Source: Kushneria marisflavi (GTDB lineage Bacteria; Pseudomonadota; Gammaproteobacteria; Pseudomonadales; Halomonadaceae). Taken from it: DNA of 64,000 nt. Position 1 is the stretch's first letter. Each line of letters begins with the position of its first letter. Positions 15,564 to 24,901 of this stretch are shown one piece after another. Below the pieces are notes generated by a model. That model was not told the DNA's origin, made no database searches, and saw only the letters and a program-made list of their open reading frames with translations. The stretch spans positions 1,550,001 through 1,614,000 of the forward strand of contig NZ_CP021358.1 in the NCBI RefSeq assembly GCF_002157205.1, read 5' to 3'. The position numbers were made by a program, and so were the translations under genes.

Positions 15564-17141
15564 TCAGGCGGTGCGGGCCTCGGGCATCAGCACCTGCGTG
15601 TGCAGGGTGGCGCCGTCGCTGTCCTTGAGCGTCACCGTCAGCGCCTCGCTTTCGCCGTCAAGATCCGCCTGCCCGAAGAACTGATAGCCTGCCGAGGGTG
15701 GCAGGTTCTTCTGGCCTTCGGGCGGCGCTTTGTAGAAGACGACGTCAGGGCCGAAGGTGGCATCCATCTCGCTGGGGCCAAAGGTGCCGGCGTGAAGCGG
15801 GCCACTGACGAACTCCCAGAACGGCTTGAACTGCTTGAAGGCCGCGCGCTCCGGGGCGTAGTGGTGGGCCGCGGTGTAGTGCACATCGGCGGTGAACCAC
15901 ACCACGTTCTGGATATCGTCGTCGCGAATCGCCTGCAGCAGCCGGGCAAGCTCCAGCTCGCGACCCAGCGGCTGACCGGGATCATTGTTGGCGATCGCCT
16001 CGAAGTGATCACCATCCGGCACCACCATGCCGATGGGCATGTCGGCCGCGATAATCTTCCAGGTGGCGGTGGAGTCATTGAGCGCCTGACGCAGCCAGCG
16101 AAACTGGTTTTCGCCCAGAAACGCTGTCGCGCTTGATGCGGTTGATTGCAGATTGGGACTGTTGGGGCCGCGGTAGCTGCGCATGTCGAGCATGAAGACC
16201 TCCATGCCCGGGCCGTAGGAGAAGCGCCGGTAAATGCGCTGCGGGGCCTCGGGGGTCATGCGAATCGGCATGTACTCGATAAAGGCCTGGCGGGCGCGGG
16301 CCGATAGCAGCGCGACGTTTTTCTCGCTGTAGCGCTCATCATCAAGGATTTCCTGCGGATACCAGTTGTTGACCGTTTCGTGGTCATCCCACTGCGCCAG
16401 CATCGGCACCTCGGCGGCGAAGCGGCGGAAGTTGGCATCAAGGTGGTTGTAGGCGTGCTGGCCCCGGTATTCCGCCAGCGTTTCGGCCACCTTCTGCTTG
16501 GCCGGCGTCACCAGATTGCGCCAGGTGCTGCCATCGGGCAGCGCGATTTCTGATTCGAGCGGGCCGTCGGCATAGACGCTGTCGCCGGAGTGGATGAAAA
16601 AGTCCGGCTGGACCCGTCGCATCGCCTCCCAGGTCCTCATGCCACCGCGCGATTCATCAATGCCCCAGCCCTGCCCCACCACATCACCGGACCACACAAA
16701 GCGCAGGTCACGCGGCGTGCTCGGCGGCAGACGCAAACGCCCGACGACCGGCTCGCTCAGCGCCCGCTCATCTCCCAGCGCGGCAAAACGTACCCGATAA
16801 TGAACGTCCTGCATGCCGCGCAGTCCGGTGGCGTCGAGCTTGCCGATCAGATCACTGCCGGGCAGGACATCGACCGGCGCGAGCTGGCGGGCGCCGCGAA
16901 ACTCGGGATTGTCGGCGATATCGACCAGCATGCGCGATGGCTTGCTTGCCTGCCCCCACAGCATGGCGCGATCAGAAAGCACGTCACCGCTCATCACGCC
17001 GCCCTGAAGCGTCGGGCGACGACCTTCGGCCAGCACGATCGCCGGCGCACCGAGCAGGCTCAGCCCGGCAAGGGCGGCGCCCACTCGGACACTGGTGGCC
17101 AGGAAATCTCGACGGGTCAGTGAATTATTCGGCGGTGCCAT
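15564..17141 (-). CDS. phoD: Alkaline phosphatase D, Tat-exported
   Basis: 525 residues. The N-terminus LTRRDFLATSVRVGAALAG is a twin-arginine signal ending near residue 38. A PhoD N-terminal beta domain follows (LQGGVMSGDVLSDRAMLWGQ), then the metallophosphatase core with HSGDSVYADGP and the hallmark WDDHETVNNW, and VWFTADVHYTA. It should hydrolyse phosphate mono- and diesters outside the cytoplasm. AGAGGA precedes the ATG. A Pho-box-like sequence lies about 50 bases upstream. It converges with nirD and stands alone. Confidence 0.92.
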   Translation of the reverse strand: MAPPNNSLTRRDFLATSVRVGAALAGLSLLGAPAIVLAEGRRPTLQGGVMSGDVLSDRAMLWGQASKPSRMLVDIADNPEFRGARQLAPVDVLPGSDLIGKLDATGLRGMQDVHYRVRFAALGDERALSEPVVGRLRLPPSTPRDLRFVWSGDVVGQGWGIDESRGGMRTWEAMRRVQPDFFIHSGDSVYADGPLESEIALPDGSTWRNLVTPAKQKVAETLAEYRGQHAYNHLDANFRRFAAEVPMLAQWDDHETVNNWYPQEILDDERYSEKNVALLSARARQAFIEYMPIRMTPEAPQRIYRRFSYGPGMEVFMLDMRSYRGPNSPNLQSTASSATAFLGENQFRWLRQALNDSTATWKIIAADMPIGMVVPDGDHFEAIANNDPGQPLGRELELARLLQAIRDDDIQNVVWFTADVHYTAAHHYAPERAAFKQFKPFWEFVSGPLHAGTFGPSEMDATFGPDVVFYKAPPEGQKNLPPSAGYQFFGQADLDGESEALTVTLKDSDGATLHTQVLMPEARTA

Positions 17142-17189
17142 GATGGGTTCCTCTCGTACGGATCGGTGGATCTCGGGGAAGAACAGGCT

Positions 17190-17207
17190 AGAGACATTAA
17201 ATGACAG
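17190..17207 (-). promoter_or_regulatory. Possible Pho box of phoD
   Basis: The minus strand reads CTGTCATTTAATGTCTCT. The first seven bases are a perfect PhoB half-site and the second half is weaker. It lies between the phoD start and the terminator of the next gene. Confidence 0.4.
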
Positions 17208-17250
17208 CCCAATGAAGGCTCATAGAGACACAGACATTAAGTGCGGGCAG

Positions 17251-17286
17251 ACAAAACAACAGCGCCCACTCGAAAGTGGGCGCTGT
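17251..17286 (-). terminator. Intrinsic terminator of the OsmC-YcaO gene
   Basis: Twelve-base arms ACAGCGCCCACT and AGTGGGCGCTGT with a four-base loop, followed on the minus strand by TGTTTTGT, 20 bases after the stop codon. Confidence 0.75.
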
Positions 17287-17305
17287 ACGCAACATGATGA
17301 CGCGG

Positions 17306-19510
17306 TCATCCGTTTTTGGCATTCGCCGCGCGCCAGGCGTGGAGCTTTTTATAGCTGGTGACCAGGCGCTGGTGCCGGTCGATGCCTTCAAGATGCATAT
17401 TGGTTTCGGTGAGACCATAAAAGCGCACGTCGCCGTTGACCGAGCCGACCGCGGCGAGAATCTTCTCTTCACCGAACATGCGCGAGAGGTTCTTGTAGTA
17501 GTCCTCGAACTCGAGCTCGTCATCAAGGGCAATTTCGAGCACCGCGGCGAGCGCCTGATAAAAGAGGCCACGGTCGCGGGTGTTGTCGTTGAACTGCAAA
17601 AACATCTGTGTGCGATCCAGGGCGTCCTCGTACTGCCCGAGTGCCAGACTGATCAGCAGCTTCAGCTCGGCAATCGTCAGCTCGGACCAGACGGTGTTGT
17701 CGTCGAACTCGACACCGATCAGCGTGACGATCTTCATCTGCTCGTCGAGCTCGCTCTCCTCCAGCCGCTCGAGCAGGTCGCTAAGCTGTTCATCTTCCAG
17801 CGCATGCAGGTTCAGGATGTCTTCGCGGTAGTTCAGCGCCATGTTGGTGTTGTCCCACACCAGATCATCCACCGGATACACCTCGGAATAGCCCGGCACC
17901 AGAATGCGGCACACCGGCGCGCCCAAGTCCTCATGGTGGGTGACATACGCCTCATGGCCGTCTTCGGTGAGAATCGCGAACAGCCGCTCGGCTTCCTCGC
18001 TGGTGTCACCGGAGAAGTCCCAGTCGCAGAACTCGACATCCGCGCGGGCGCTGAAAAAGCGCCAGGAGACCACGCCGGAGGAGTCGATGAAGTGCTCAAC
18101 GAAGTTGTTCGGTTCCGCCACCGCCTGCGAGTTAAAGGTCGGCTGGGGCAGATCATCCATGCCCTCGAAGCTGCGGCCCTGCAGGAGTTCGGTCAGACTG
18201 CGCTCGATCGCCACCGAAAGGCTCGGATGCGCGCCGAAGGAGGCAAACACACCGCCGGTACGCGGGTTCATCAGGGTCACGCACGCCACCGGATAGCGCC
18301 CGCCAAGGGAGGCATCCTTCACCAGCACCGGAAAGCCCTGGGCTTCGAGTGCGTCGATGCCGGCCTTGATGCCGGGATAGCGCGCAATCACGTCCTCCGG
18401 AACGTCCGGCAGGGCGATCTCCTGCTCGATGATCTGGCGCTTTACCGCCCGCTCAAAGATTTCCGACAGGCACTGCACCTGCGCTTCCGCCAGCGTATTG
18501 CCCGCACTCATGCCGTTGCTGAGAAAGAGGTTCTCGATCAGGTTCGAGGGGAACCAGACTGTCTCGCCGTCCGAGTGACGCGTGAACGGCAGCGCGACAA
18601 TACCGCGATCCGCCCGGCCGGAGTTGGTGTCGATCAGGTGCGAAGCACGCAGCTCATCATCCGGGTTGAAGATTTCGAGGCAGTGATCATCCAGCAGCCC
18701 TTCCGGCAGGGCATCGCCCGGGCCCGGCTGGAACCAGCGCTCGCTGGGGTAATGCACGAAATCACTATTGGCGATCTCGGGACCGAAGAACTGATCGTTA
18801 TAGAAGAAGTTGCACGACAGCCGCTCGATGAACTCGCCCAGCGCCGAGCACAGCGCGGCTTCCTTGGTCGAGCCCTTGCCGTTGGTGAAGCACATGGGCG
18901 ATGCCGCATCGCGGATGTGCAGCGACCAGACGTTGGGCACGATGTTGCGCCAGGAGGCGATCTCGATCTTCATGCCGAGGCGCTCGAGAATGCCGGTCAT
19001 GTTGGCAATGGTCTGCTCCAGCGGCAGATCCTTGCCCTCAATCCAGGTGCTCTGCCCTTCGGCGCCGTCCTTTCCGGCTGTGCCGCCGATCAACAGCGCC
19101 TGGGCATCCTCGTCGATGTTATCGACCACCTCGATCTGGAACTCGGGGTTGTTCTGGATCACCCGCTTGACCGAGCAGCGCTCGATGGAGCGCAGAATGC
19201 CGGTGCGGTCCTTGTCGGAGATGTCGTCCGGCAGCTCGACCTGGATGCGGAAAATCTGGTTGTAGCGGTTGTCGGGGTGGACGATGTTGTTCTGCGAGAG
19301 CCGAATATTCTCGGTCGGGATCTCGCGAGCGTTGCAGTACACGCGCACGAAATAGGCCGCGCACAGCACGGTCGAGGCCAGAAAGTAGTCAAACGGACCG
19401 GGCGCGGAGCCATCGCCCTTGTAGCGAATCGGCTGGTCGGTGATGACGGTGAAGTCGTCGAACTTCGCCTCCTGACGGAGGTTGTCGAGATAGTTGACCT
19501 TGATTTCCAT
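17306..19510 (-). CDS. ycaO: OsmC-domain/YcaO-domain fusion protein
   Basis: 734 residues. Residues 1-150 form an OsmC-like domain with the two expected cysteines (TVLCAAYFV near 50, ERCSVKRVIQ near 112). The YcaO domain follows, with ATP-binding motifs ALGEFIERLSCNFFYN (about 232) and AQVQCLSEIFERAVK (about 335). The last 170 residues are acidic helical repeats like the TPR tail of E. coli YcaO. YcaO enzymes use ATP to activate peptide amide carbonyls; E. coli YcaO is linked to beta-methylthiolation of ribosomal protein S12. No partner RimO, precursor peptide or E1-like gene is nearby. A truncated copy of its C-terminus lies at 3469-3690. There is no strong ribosome site before the ATG. Confidence 0.88.
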   Translation of the reverse strand: MEIKVNYLDNLRQEAKFDDFTVITDQPIRYKGDGSAPGPFDYFLASTVLCAAYFVRVYCNAREIPTENIRLSQNNIVHPDNRYNQIFRIQVELPDDISDKDRTGILRSIERCSVKRVIQNNPEFQIEVVDNIDEDAQALLIGGTAGKDGAEGQSTWIEGKDLPLEQTIANMTGILERLGMKIEIASWRNIVPNVWSLHIRDAASPMCFTNGKGSTKEAALCSALGEFIERLSCNFFYNDQFFGPEIANSDFVHYPSERWFQPGPGDALPEGLLDDHCLEIFNPDDELRASHLIDTNSGRADRGIVALPFTRHSDGETVWFPSNLIENLFLSNGMSAGNTLAEAQVQCLSEIFERAVKRQIIEQEIALPDVPEDVIARYPGIKAGIDALEAQGFPVLVKDASLGGRYPVACVTLMNPRTGGVFASFGAHPSLSVAIERSLTELLQGRSFEGMDDLPQPTFNSQAVAEPNNFVEHFIDSSGVVSWRFFSARADVEFCDWDFSGDTSEEAERLFAILTEDGHEAYVTHHEDLGAPVCRILVPGYSEVYPVDDLVWDNTNMALNYREDILNLHALEDEQLSDLLERLEESELDEQMKIVTLIGVEFDDNTVWSELTIAELKLLISLALGQYEDALDRTQMFLQFNDNTRDRGLFYQALAAVLEIALDDELEFEDYYKNLSRMFGEEKILAAVGSVNGDVRFYGLTETNMHLEGIDRHQRLVTSYKKLHAWRAANAKNG

Positions 19511-19612
19511 GAGGCAGAACCGGATTGGTGGCGGGTGTCGCGAGAAGCGAATTACTCGCCATTATCCGGATTTGGGGAGGGTGTGTCTTGGGAGAGGGTC
19601 AGTGCTTCTGGA

Positions 19613-20272
19613 TCATTGGCGATTAGCGTTTTCTTCCGCCACCTGACGAAGCGCATCGACCAGCACATCAGCGGGCTGGGCGCCGGAAATCAGGTAGCGG
19701 CCATCGAGGATAAAGCCCGGTACGGCGCTCACGCCTGCATCCATGAATTGCTGCTGCGCTGCTCGAACCTCGTCCGCGTACTGATCAGAGCATGCGATAG
19801 CCTCAGCGGTGTCACCGTCAAGCCCAACTGAAATCGCCTTTTCGCGCAGCACTTCCGGGTCTGAAGGGTTTTTCGCTTCACCAAAGTAGGCCTCAAACAG
19901 TGCCAACTGCAGGGGTGTCTCCCGGTTTTGGGTTGCGGCCCAGGCAAGCACGCGATGGGCATCGAACGTATTGTTCGCTCGACGTTCAACAGCGCCACGG
20001 AAATTCAATCCAAGTTCTTCAGCCACCGCCATGATCTCACGCTGGGACTGCTCCATGGTGGCCGCATCCTTGCCGTATTTGCGGCACAGGTGTTCCAGAA
20101 TCGGCTCGCCCTCGGGCGGCATATCCCGGTTGAGCTCAAAGGGCTGCCAGACGAGCTCAACGTCGATCTCGCCCTCAAGCGTTTCCAGTGCCTGTGCCAG
20201 GCGGCGATAGCCGATCGCGCACCACGGGCAGGCGACATCGGATACCAGGTCAACTCTCAACTTTTCCATCAT
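19613..20272 (-). CDS. DsbA-family thioredoxin-fold oxidoreductase (FrnE-like)
   Basis: 219 residues with a CPWC active site (VSDVACPWCAIGYRRLA near residue 14), a central helical insertion, and the cis-proline region GVSAVPGFILDGRYLISGAQ near residue 175. No signal peptide is visible, so it is probably cytoplasmic like FrnE/2-hydroxychromene-2-carboxylate isomerase relatives rather than periplasmic DsbA. Two adjacent ATG codons at 20272 and 20269 follow AAGAGA; an upstream in-frame stretch overlaps the hemB terminator and is rejected. Confidence 0.85.
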   Translation of the reverse strand: MMEKLRVDLVSDVACPWCAIGYRRLAQALETLEGEIDVELVWQPFELNRDMPPEGEPILEHLCRKYGKDAATMEQSQREIMAVAEELGLNFRGAVERRANNTFDAHRVLAWAATQNRETPLQLALFEAYFGEAKNPSDPEVLREKAISVGLDGDTAEAIACSDQYADEVRAAQQQFMDAGVSAVPGFILDGRYLISGAQPADVLVDALRQVAEENANRQ

Positions 20273-20327
20273 GGATCTCTTCGTCAGTGTCCGGGAAATG
20301 CTCGGCGCTACCAGAAACAAACGCCAC

Positions 20328-20351
20328 CAAAAACCGCGCCGAAGCGCGGTT
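20328..20351 (-). terminator. Intrinsic terminator of hemB
   Basis: AACCGCGC and GCGCGGTT with a TTCG loop on the minus strand, followed by TTTTT, 31 bases after the hemB stop. Confidence 0.85.
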
Positions 20352-20381
20352 GTCATTTCAAACTCTGGCAGCGGGCAGCGC

Positions 20382-21356
20382 TTATAGCCCCTCTTCCAGC
20401 AGCTGCGGGGCGAAGTAGGTCATGATCAGATCGGCGCCGGCGCGGCGCATGGAACCGAGCGTTTCGCGCACCACGGCGGATTCGTCAATCACGCCCTGGG
20501 CGGCGGCGAACTTGATCATCGCGTACTCGCCGCTGACCTGGTAGGCCGCCAGTGGCAGCAGGCTGTTGCGGCGGATGTCGGCCATGATGTCGAGATAGGC
20601 CAGCGCCGGTTTGACCATCAAAAAATCCGCGCCTTCGGCCTCATCAGCGAGTGATTCCCTGAGCGCTTCTCGGCGGTTCATCGGGTCCATCTGGTAGGTC
20701 TTGCGATCGCCCTTGAGCTCGGTGCCGGCCGCTTCTCGGAACGGGCCGTAGAGCGCGGAGGCAAGCTTGGTGGAATACGCCATGATGGGAATGTCTTCAA
20801 AACCTGCCTCATCGAGCGCTTCGCGAATCGCGGCGACCTGGCCATCCTGGGCCGATGACGGCGCGATGATGTCGGCACCGGCCTTCGCGGCCTGCACGGC
20901 CTGAGTGCCAAGATTCTTGATGGTGAGGTCGTTGTCGACGGTATTGCCCTTCAAAATGCCGCAGTGACCGTGACTGGTGTACTCGCAAAAGCAGATGTCC
21001 GGGATGACCACCAGCTCCGGGGCGGCTTCCTTGATGATACGCACCATGCGCGCCACCATGCCGTCTTCCTTCAAAGCGTCGCTGCCGGTCTCGTCCTTGT
21101 GATGGGAAATGCCGAACGGCATGATGCTTCTCAGCCCCAGCGCGCTCAGGCGTCTGGCTTCCTCCCCCAGCCTGCTTTCCGGGATACGCGACTGCCCGGG
21201 CATGCCTTCAATGGGTGTGTACTCGTCGGTACCTTCCTCGACAAAGATCGGATAGACCAGATGTTCTGCCTTGAGCGAGGTCTCGCGCACGATATCGCGA
21301 AGGGCGCTGCTCGAGCGCAGGCGACGAAGACGGGCCTGCGGAAACTGGGCCGGCAT
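20382..21356 (-). CDS. hemB: Delta-aminolevulinic acid dehydratase (porphobilinogen synthase)
   Basis: 324 residues. It shows the zinc-cysteine loop [11 protein letters not shown] near residue 122, the active-site lysine regions [18 protein letters not shown] (about 193) and [12 protein letters not shown] (about 245), and the tail [12 protein letters not shown]. It condenses two 5-aminolevulinate molecules to porphobilinogen, the precursor of heme and siroheme. The ATG at 21356 has an AAGGAG box five bases upstream; a GTG two codons earlier is less likely. It is a single gene with its own terminator. Confidence 0.96.
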   Translation of the reverse strand: MPAQFPQARLRRLRSSSALRDIVRETSLKAEHLVYPIFVEEGTDEYTPIEGMPGQSRIPESRLGEEARRLSALGLRSIMPFGISHHKDETGSDALKEDGMVARMVRIIKEAAPELVVIPDICFCEYTSHGHCGILKGNTVDNDLTIKNLGTQAVQAAKAGADIIAPSSAQDGQVAAIREALDEAGFEDIPIMAYSTKLASALYGPFREAAGTELKGDRKTYQMDPMNRREALRESLADEAEGADFLMVKPALAYLDIMADIRRNSLLPLAAYQVSGEYAMIKFAAAQGVIDESAVVRETLGSMRRAGADLIMTYFAPQLLEEGL

Positions 21357-21487
21357 GAGCACTCCTTGAGATGGATGTCTGATCGCTGGAGTATAGCGCT
21401 GCCACCGGAAACGGTCAGGGCATGAGGACGATACGTCACATGAGTTTCCCGCCCTGCCGGCCAGGAGGCTATGCTCATGGGCATATC

Positions 21488-22828
21488 ATGATGCCTGACA
21501 GGGAACCGTACATTTCAATGAGCACCAGGCAACACGACAACGATCAACATGATCGCCAGGATGGCCCAATCGATCAGGAGCGCTGTCGCAGTCATACCCA
21601 TGACCCCAGCGACGCCCAGGACAGTCGGCCGATCTGGACACTCGGCCTCTTGCCGGCCCCGGAACTGCCCGAGCGCATCATCGAGAAGATCGAGGCGTCG
21701 CTGATCGAGCGGCTGGAGAACCAGATTTCCAATGAGGTGCAGTGGCGCATTGAGGTTCGGGTGGACCCGCTGGTCGGCGCCGACGACAAGGGTGAGGATA
21801 TTCTCGATCAGGCCGAGTCGCTGAAGTCTTCCTGCCACTGGCGCTATGCGGTCTGTATTACCGACCTGCCCCTGTTTCGAGGCAAGCAGCTGGTGGTGGC
21901 CGAGGCCAGCCAGACGCGTGGCGTGGCGCTGCTATCGCAGCCGGCGCTGGGCGCCTCGCCAATGACCCAGCGGGTCGAGGAAGCGCTGGTGCAGCTGGTC
22001 AGCGAGCTGCACTTTGGCAGCTCGGAAGAAGGCCGTGAAAACGCCCAGCAGTGCCATCACCGGGACAGCACCCACCGACGCCGCAATGCACGGGAGCTGG
22101 TGGGTAGGCGGCTCTCGGAGTGGATTGCCCCCATTGCGCGCCTCAATGTCGACGATGACGAGCATCGGATCGATGTTCGTTTTATCTCGAAGCTCAGGAT
22201 CACCGGTCACATCAAGCTGCTGGGCGGCATGGTGCGCGCCAATCGCCCCTGGACCATCTTCCCGGCCTTTCGTCGTATCGGCGCGGCGGCCTTTGCCACT
22301 GGCGCCTACAGCATGATCTTCACTTCCATGTGGCGGCTGGCCGACAGCTATGAACCATGGCGGTTCGTGGCGCTGATGCTGGCCTCGCTGGCCGCCATGA
22401 CGGGCTGGATCATCGTGGATCACGGCCTTTGGGAGCCTCAGCGTCACAAAAACGCTTTCTCTAATGCCGGGCTCTATAACCTGACCACCGTGGTGACGCT
22501 CGGCATTGGCGTTCTGTTTTACTACGTCACGCTCTTCGTACTCTTTTCTGCCAGTGCGTGGCTCTTTGTGCCTGCCGAGGTCATGAGCCAGTCGCTGCAG
22601 CATGACGTCAGCTGGATACATTTCCTGGCCCTGGCATGGCTGGCCGCCTCGATGGGCACCATCGGCGGCGCACTCGGTTCGGGGCTCGAAAGCGATGCCA
22701 CCGTGCGCGGCGCAACCTATGGCTATCGCCAGCAGACGCGCAAGCGGAGTGTCGAGGCATGGACAGAAGAAAGCGATGACAATCAGGACTCAGGGGATCG
22801 CAAGAAGACTCGTGCGGAGGATCGGTAA
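21488..22828 (+). CDS. Conserved hypothetical inner-membrane protein
   Basis: About 446 residues, no family recognised. Residues 1-250 are soluble and charged (a histidine- and aspartate-rich start, then strand-rich sequence with NEVQWRIEVRVDPLVGAD). The C-terminal half has three or four membrane segments (FVALMLASLAAMTGWIIV, TTVVTLGIGVLFYYVTLFVL, ISWIHFLALAWLAAS) and a charged tail. The start is uncertain. A GGAGG box at 21464 serves a tiny frame starting at 21471 or 21477 (MGIS end) whose TGA overlaps the ATG at 21488, suggesting coupled translation; 21518 is another option. Confidence 0.6.
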   Translation: MMPDREPYISMSTRQHDNDQHDRQDGPIDQERCRSHTHDPSDAQDSRPIWTLGLLPAPELPERIIEKIEASLIERLENQISNEVQWRIEVRVDPLVGADDKGEDILDQAESLKSSCHWRYAVCITDLPLFRGKQLVVAEASQTRGVALLSQPALGASPMTQRVEEALVQLVSELHFGSSEEGRENAQQCHHRDSTHRRRNARELVGRRLSEWIAPIARLNVDDDEHRIDVRFISKLRITGHIKLLGGMVRANRPWTIFPAFRRIGAAAFATGAYSMIFTSMWRLADSYEPWRFVALMLASLAAMTGWIIVDHGLWEPQRHKNAFSNAGLYNLTTVVTLGIGVLFYYVTLFVLFSASAWLFVPAEVMSQSLQHDVSWIHFLALAWLAASMGTIGGALGSGLESDATVRGATYGYRQQTRKRSVEAWTEESDDNQDSGDRKKTRAEDR

Positions 22829-22885
22829 GGAGCCGACATGCCAATATCCCGGGCGGCACCGGGCGGTTTCACATATCGGCAACGA

Positions 22886-23908
22886 TCACGTCACCAGCTC
22901 GCCCCGCACGGTGAGCGTATTGGGTTCGGCCTGCGGATCACGCATCTGGATCAGCAGCTGTTCGAGCGCCTGGGCGCCGGCGCGATAGCCATCATGCACC
23001 ACGCACGGCACGGTGATGTCGAAGATATCGAGATAGGGCAGTCGGTCGATGCCGATCACGCGGGTCTGCTCACGAGCAATTCCGGCTTCCTGCAGCGCCT
23101 TGAGCGAGCCCAGGGTAATGAGCTGATTGAGTCCGAAGATGGCTCGCGGGACACCGTGCCTTTTCAGATAGTCACGCACCTGCGTTACGGCCGGTGCCAG
23201 GGTGTAGTCTCCCCACAGCACATCGATGGTCAGGTGGTCGGCCTGGGCGCTCAGCACGTCGCGCACGCCCTGCAGGCGCTCCTGCGAGATGCGGGAGTGC
23301 TCGGGGCCGGCCACCACCAGCAGGCGGTCATCACCGGTGTGCCGCTCAGGCGTAAAGGCATGGGTCAGCAGATAGCGTGCCACGCGCTCGCCGGCCCAAA
23401 GGTTGTCCAGCACCACTGCACTGAAGCCGCTGTCGTACAGCGTACGATCCAGCTGCACCACAGCGATGTCACTGGCCCGCAGGCGGGTCAGATAGTCGGG
23501 TCGATAGTCGGGCTCATCAGACACCGGGGAGAGGATGATTCCGGCGGCCTGGTAGCTCAGAAGCGAGTCGATGGCCATCGACTCGAGATGGGCATCGCCA
23601 TCAGTATCAAAGAGCATGATGGCGTAATCGTGCTGCTTGGCGTGGCGCGAGATGGCCTTGATCATCTCGGCGTAAAACGGGTTATCCAGACTGGCCGTCA
23701 CCACACCGATCAGGCGGCTGTCGCTGCGCTTGAGGCCGCGGGCAAAGGCGTTGGGCACATAGCCCAGTGCCAGCGCGGCCTGTTCGATACGCTCACGCGT
23801 GGCCGGTCTGACCATCTCGGGTTTATTGAGGGCACGTGAGACCGTGATGTTGGTCATGCCAACATGGCGGGCAATATCGGCAATGGTGACTTTCCTGCTG
23901 ACGGACAT
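22886..23908 (-). CDS. LacI-family transcriptional regulator
   Basis: 340 residues. An N-terminal HTH (VTIADIARHVGMTNITVSRALN, with hinge helix YVPNAFARGLKRS) is followed by a periplasmic-binding-protein-like sensor domain (IGVVTASLDNPFYAEMIKAI ... VIGIDRLPYLDIFDITVPCV). It represses or activates a local carbohydrate or acid pathway in response to a small molecule. It is divergent from an esterase gene with a 162-base gap, but that region shows no obvious palindrome, so the target is unknown. Confidence 0.88.
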   Translation of the reverse strand: MSVSRKVTIADIARHVGMTNITVSRALNKPEMVRPATRERIEQAALALGYVPNAFARGLKRSDSRLIGVVTASLDNPFYAEMIKAISRHAKQHDYAIMLFDTDGDAHLESMAIDSLLSYQAAGIILSPVSDEPDYRPDYLTRLRASDIAVVQLDRTLYDSGFSAVVLDNLWAGERVARYLLTHAFTPERHTGDDRLLVVAGPEHSRISQERLQGVRDVLSAQADHLTIDVLWGDYTLAPAVTQVRDYLKRHGVPRAIFGLNQLITLGSLKALQEAGIAREQTRVIGIDRLPYLDIFDITVPCVVHDGYRAGAQALEQLLIQMRDPQAEPNTLTVRGELVT

Positions 23909-24070
23909 GAGGCTCGTTATCTCACTGAAGGCATTTCACCGGGAAGCCGTATCCCTATTTCAGGACATGCCCGGGCGTGACAGTGCGGGGCGAATATCGC
24001 ACGCTGATGCCCCTGTAGCGTCGCGGCACCGTGCGCTACCTGCCCTTTCACCCGACTGTCGGAGTCCATC

Positions 24071-24820
24071 ATGGCACAGCTGACCTGCCGCTTTGCCTCG
24101 CAGATCCTCGAGGTGACCCTGTCGCTTAGCGCGATCATCCCCGAACACGCCACTGCGCCATCGCCGGTACTTTATCTGCTGCATGGACTGTCCGACGATG
24201 ATAGCGCCTGGCAGCGCTTTAGTGCCATCGAGCGCTATGCGGAGAATTACGGCATTGCCGTGATCATGCCCCAGGTAGGCCGAAGCTATTACACCGACAT
24301 GGCGTATGGGCCTGACTGGTACCGGTTTTTGAGCGAGGAGCTGCCGGTCATCAGCGCGCGGCTGTTTCCCATCTCGACACGGCGAGAGGAGACGTTCGTG
24401 GCAGGGCTTTCCATGGGGGGGTATGGGGCCTTCAAATGGGCGCTTCGCGATCCCGAACGCTTTGCAGCGGCGGCCAGCCTGTCGGGGTCGCTGGATATTG
24501 TTGCGGTGGGTCAGCGCGAAACGCCGCCGCCGGAATATCCGCTGATCTTCGATCAGACGCCTGCCGGCACCGAGGATGATCTTTTTGCGCTGTTAAAACG
24601 CTATCGTCATCCTCAGCCCTGTCAGCCGGCACTGTTTCAATGGTGTGGTAGGGAGGATGCGCTTTATCCGGCCAATCTGCGCTTCAGAGAGGCGGCGCAA
24701 GAGACCGCACTTGAACTTGAATGGCATGAAGGACCGGGCGACCACCAGTGGCGCTATTGGGATCGTCAGATTCAGAGGGTTCTCAAATGGCTGCCGCTTG
24801 ACTCGTCATCCCGCCACTAG
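24071..24820 (+). CDS. Alpha/beta-hydrolase esterase (tributyrin esterase/FrmB-like)
   Basis: 249 residues of the esterase D superfamily. It has the oxyanion region LYLLHGLSDDDSAWQR near residue 36, the nucleophile elbow GLSMGGYGA near residue 115, the acid in GREDALYP near residue 196, and the histidine in GPGDHQWRYWD near residue 225, so the triad looks complete. There is no signal peptide. It probably hydrolyses short-chain acyl esters; S-formylglutathione hydrolase activity is possible but no formaldehyde dehydrogenase is nearby. The start at 24071 has GGAG upstream. Confidence 0.82.
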   Translation: MAQLTCRFASQILEVTLSLSAIIPEHATAPSPVLYLLHGLSDDDSAWQRFSAIERYAENYGIAVIMPQVGRSYYTDMAYGPDWYRFLSEELPVISARLFPISTRREETFVAGLSMGGYGAFKWALRDPERFAAAASLSGSLDIVAVGQRETPPPEYPLIFDQTPAGTEDDLFALLKRYRHPQPCQPALFQWCGREDALYPANLRFREAAQETALELEWHEGPGDHQWRYWDRQIQRVLKWLPLDSSSRH

Positions 24821-24839
24821 CACCCTCAAGACGCCTTTT

Positions 24840-24875
24840 CAAAAACACGACACCCGGCGCATGGCCGGGTGTCGT
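24840..24875 (-). terminator. Intrinsic terminator of the 51-residue membrane protein gene
   Basis: Twelve-base arms ACGACACCCGGC and GCCGGGTGTCGT with a five-base loop. The T-run (TTTTT) is on the minus-strand side, so it serves the minus-strand small gene; it may also stop the esterase transcript. Confidence 0.7.
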
Positions 24876-24901
24876 CTACAGGGCAGCAGGCATATCAACG
24901 T

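Noticed and set aside
17276..19831. 851-residue plus-strand open frame
   Set aside because: It is the antisense of the OsmC-YcaO gene, whose minus-strand reading has clear domain motifs.
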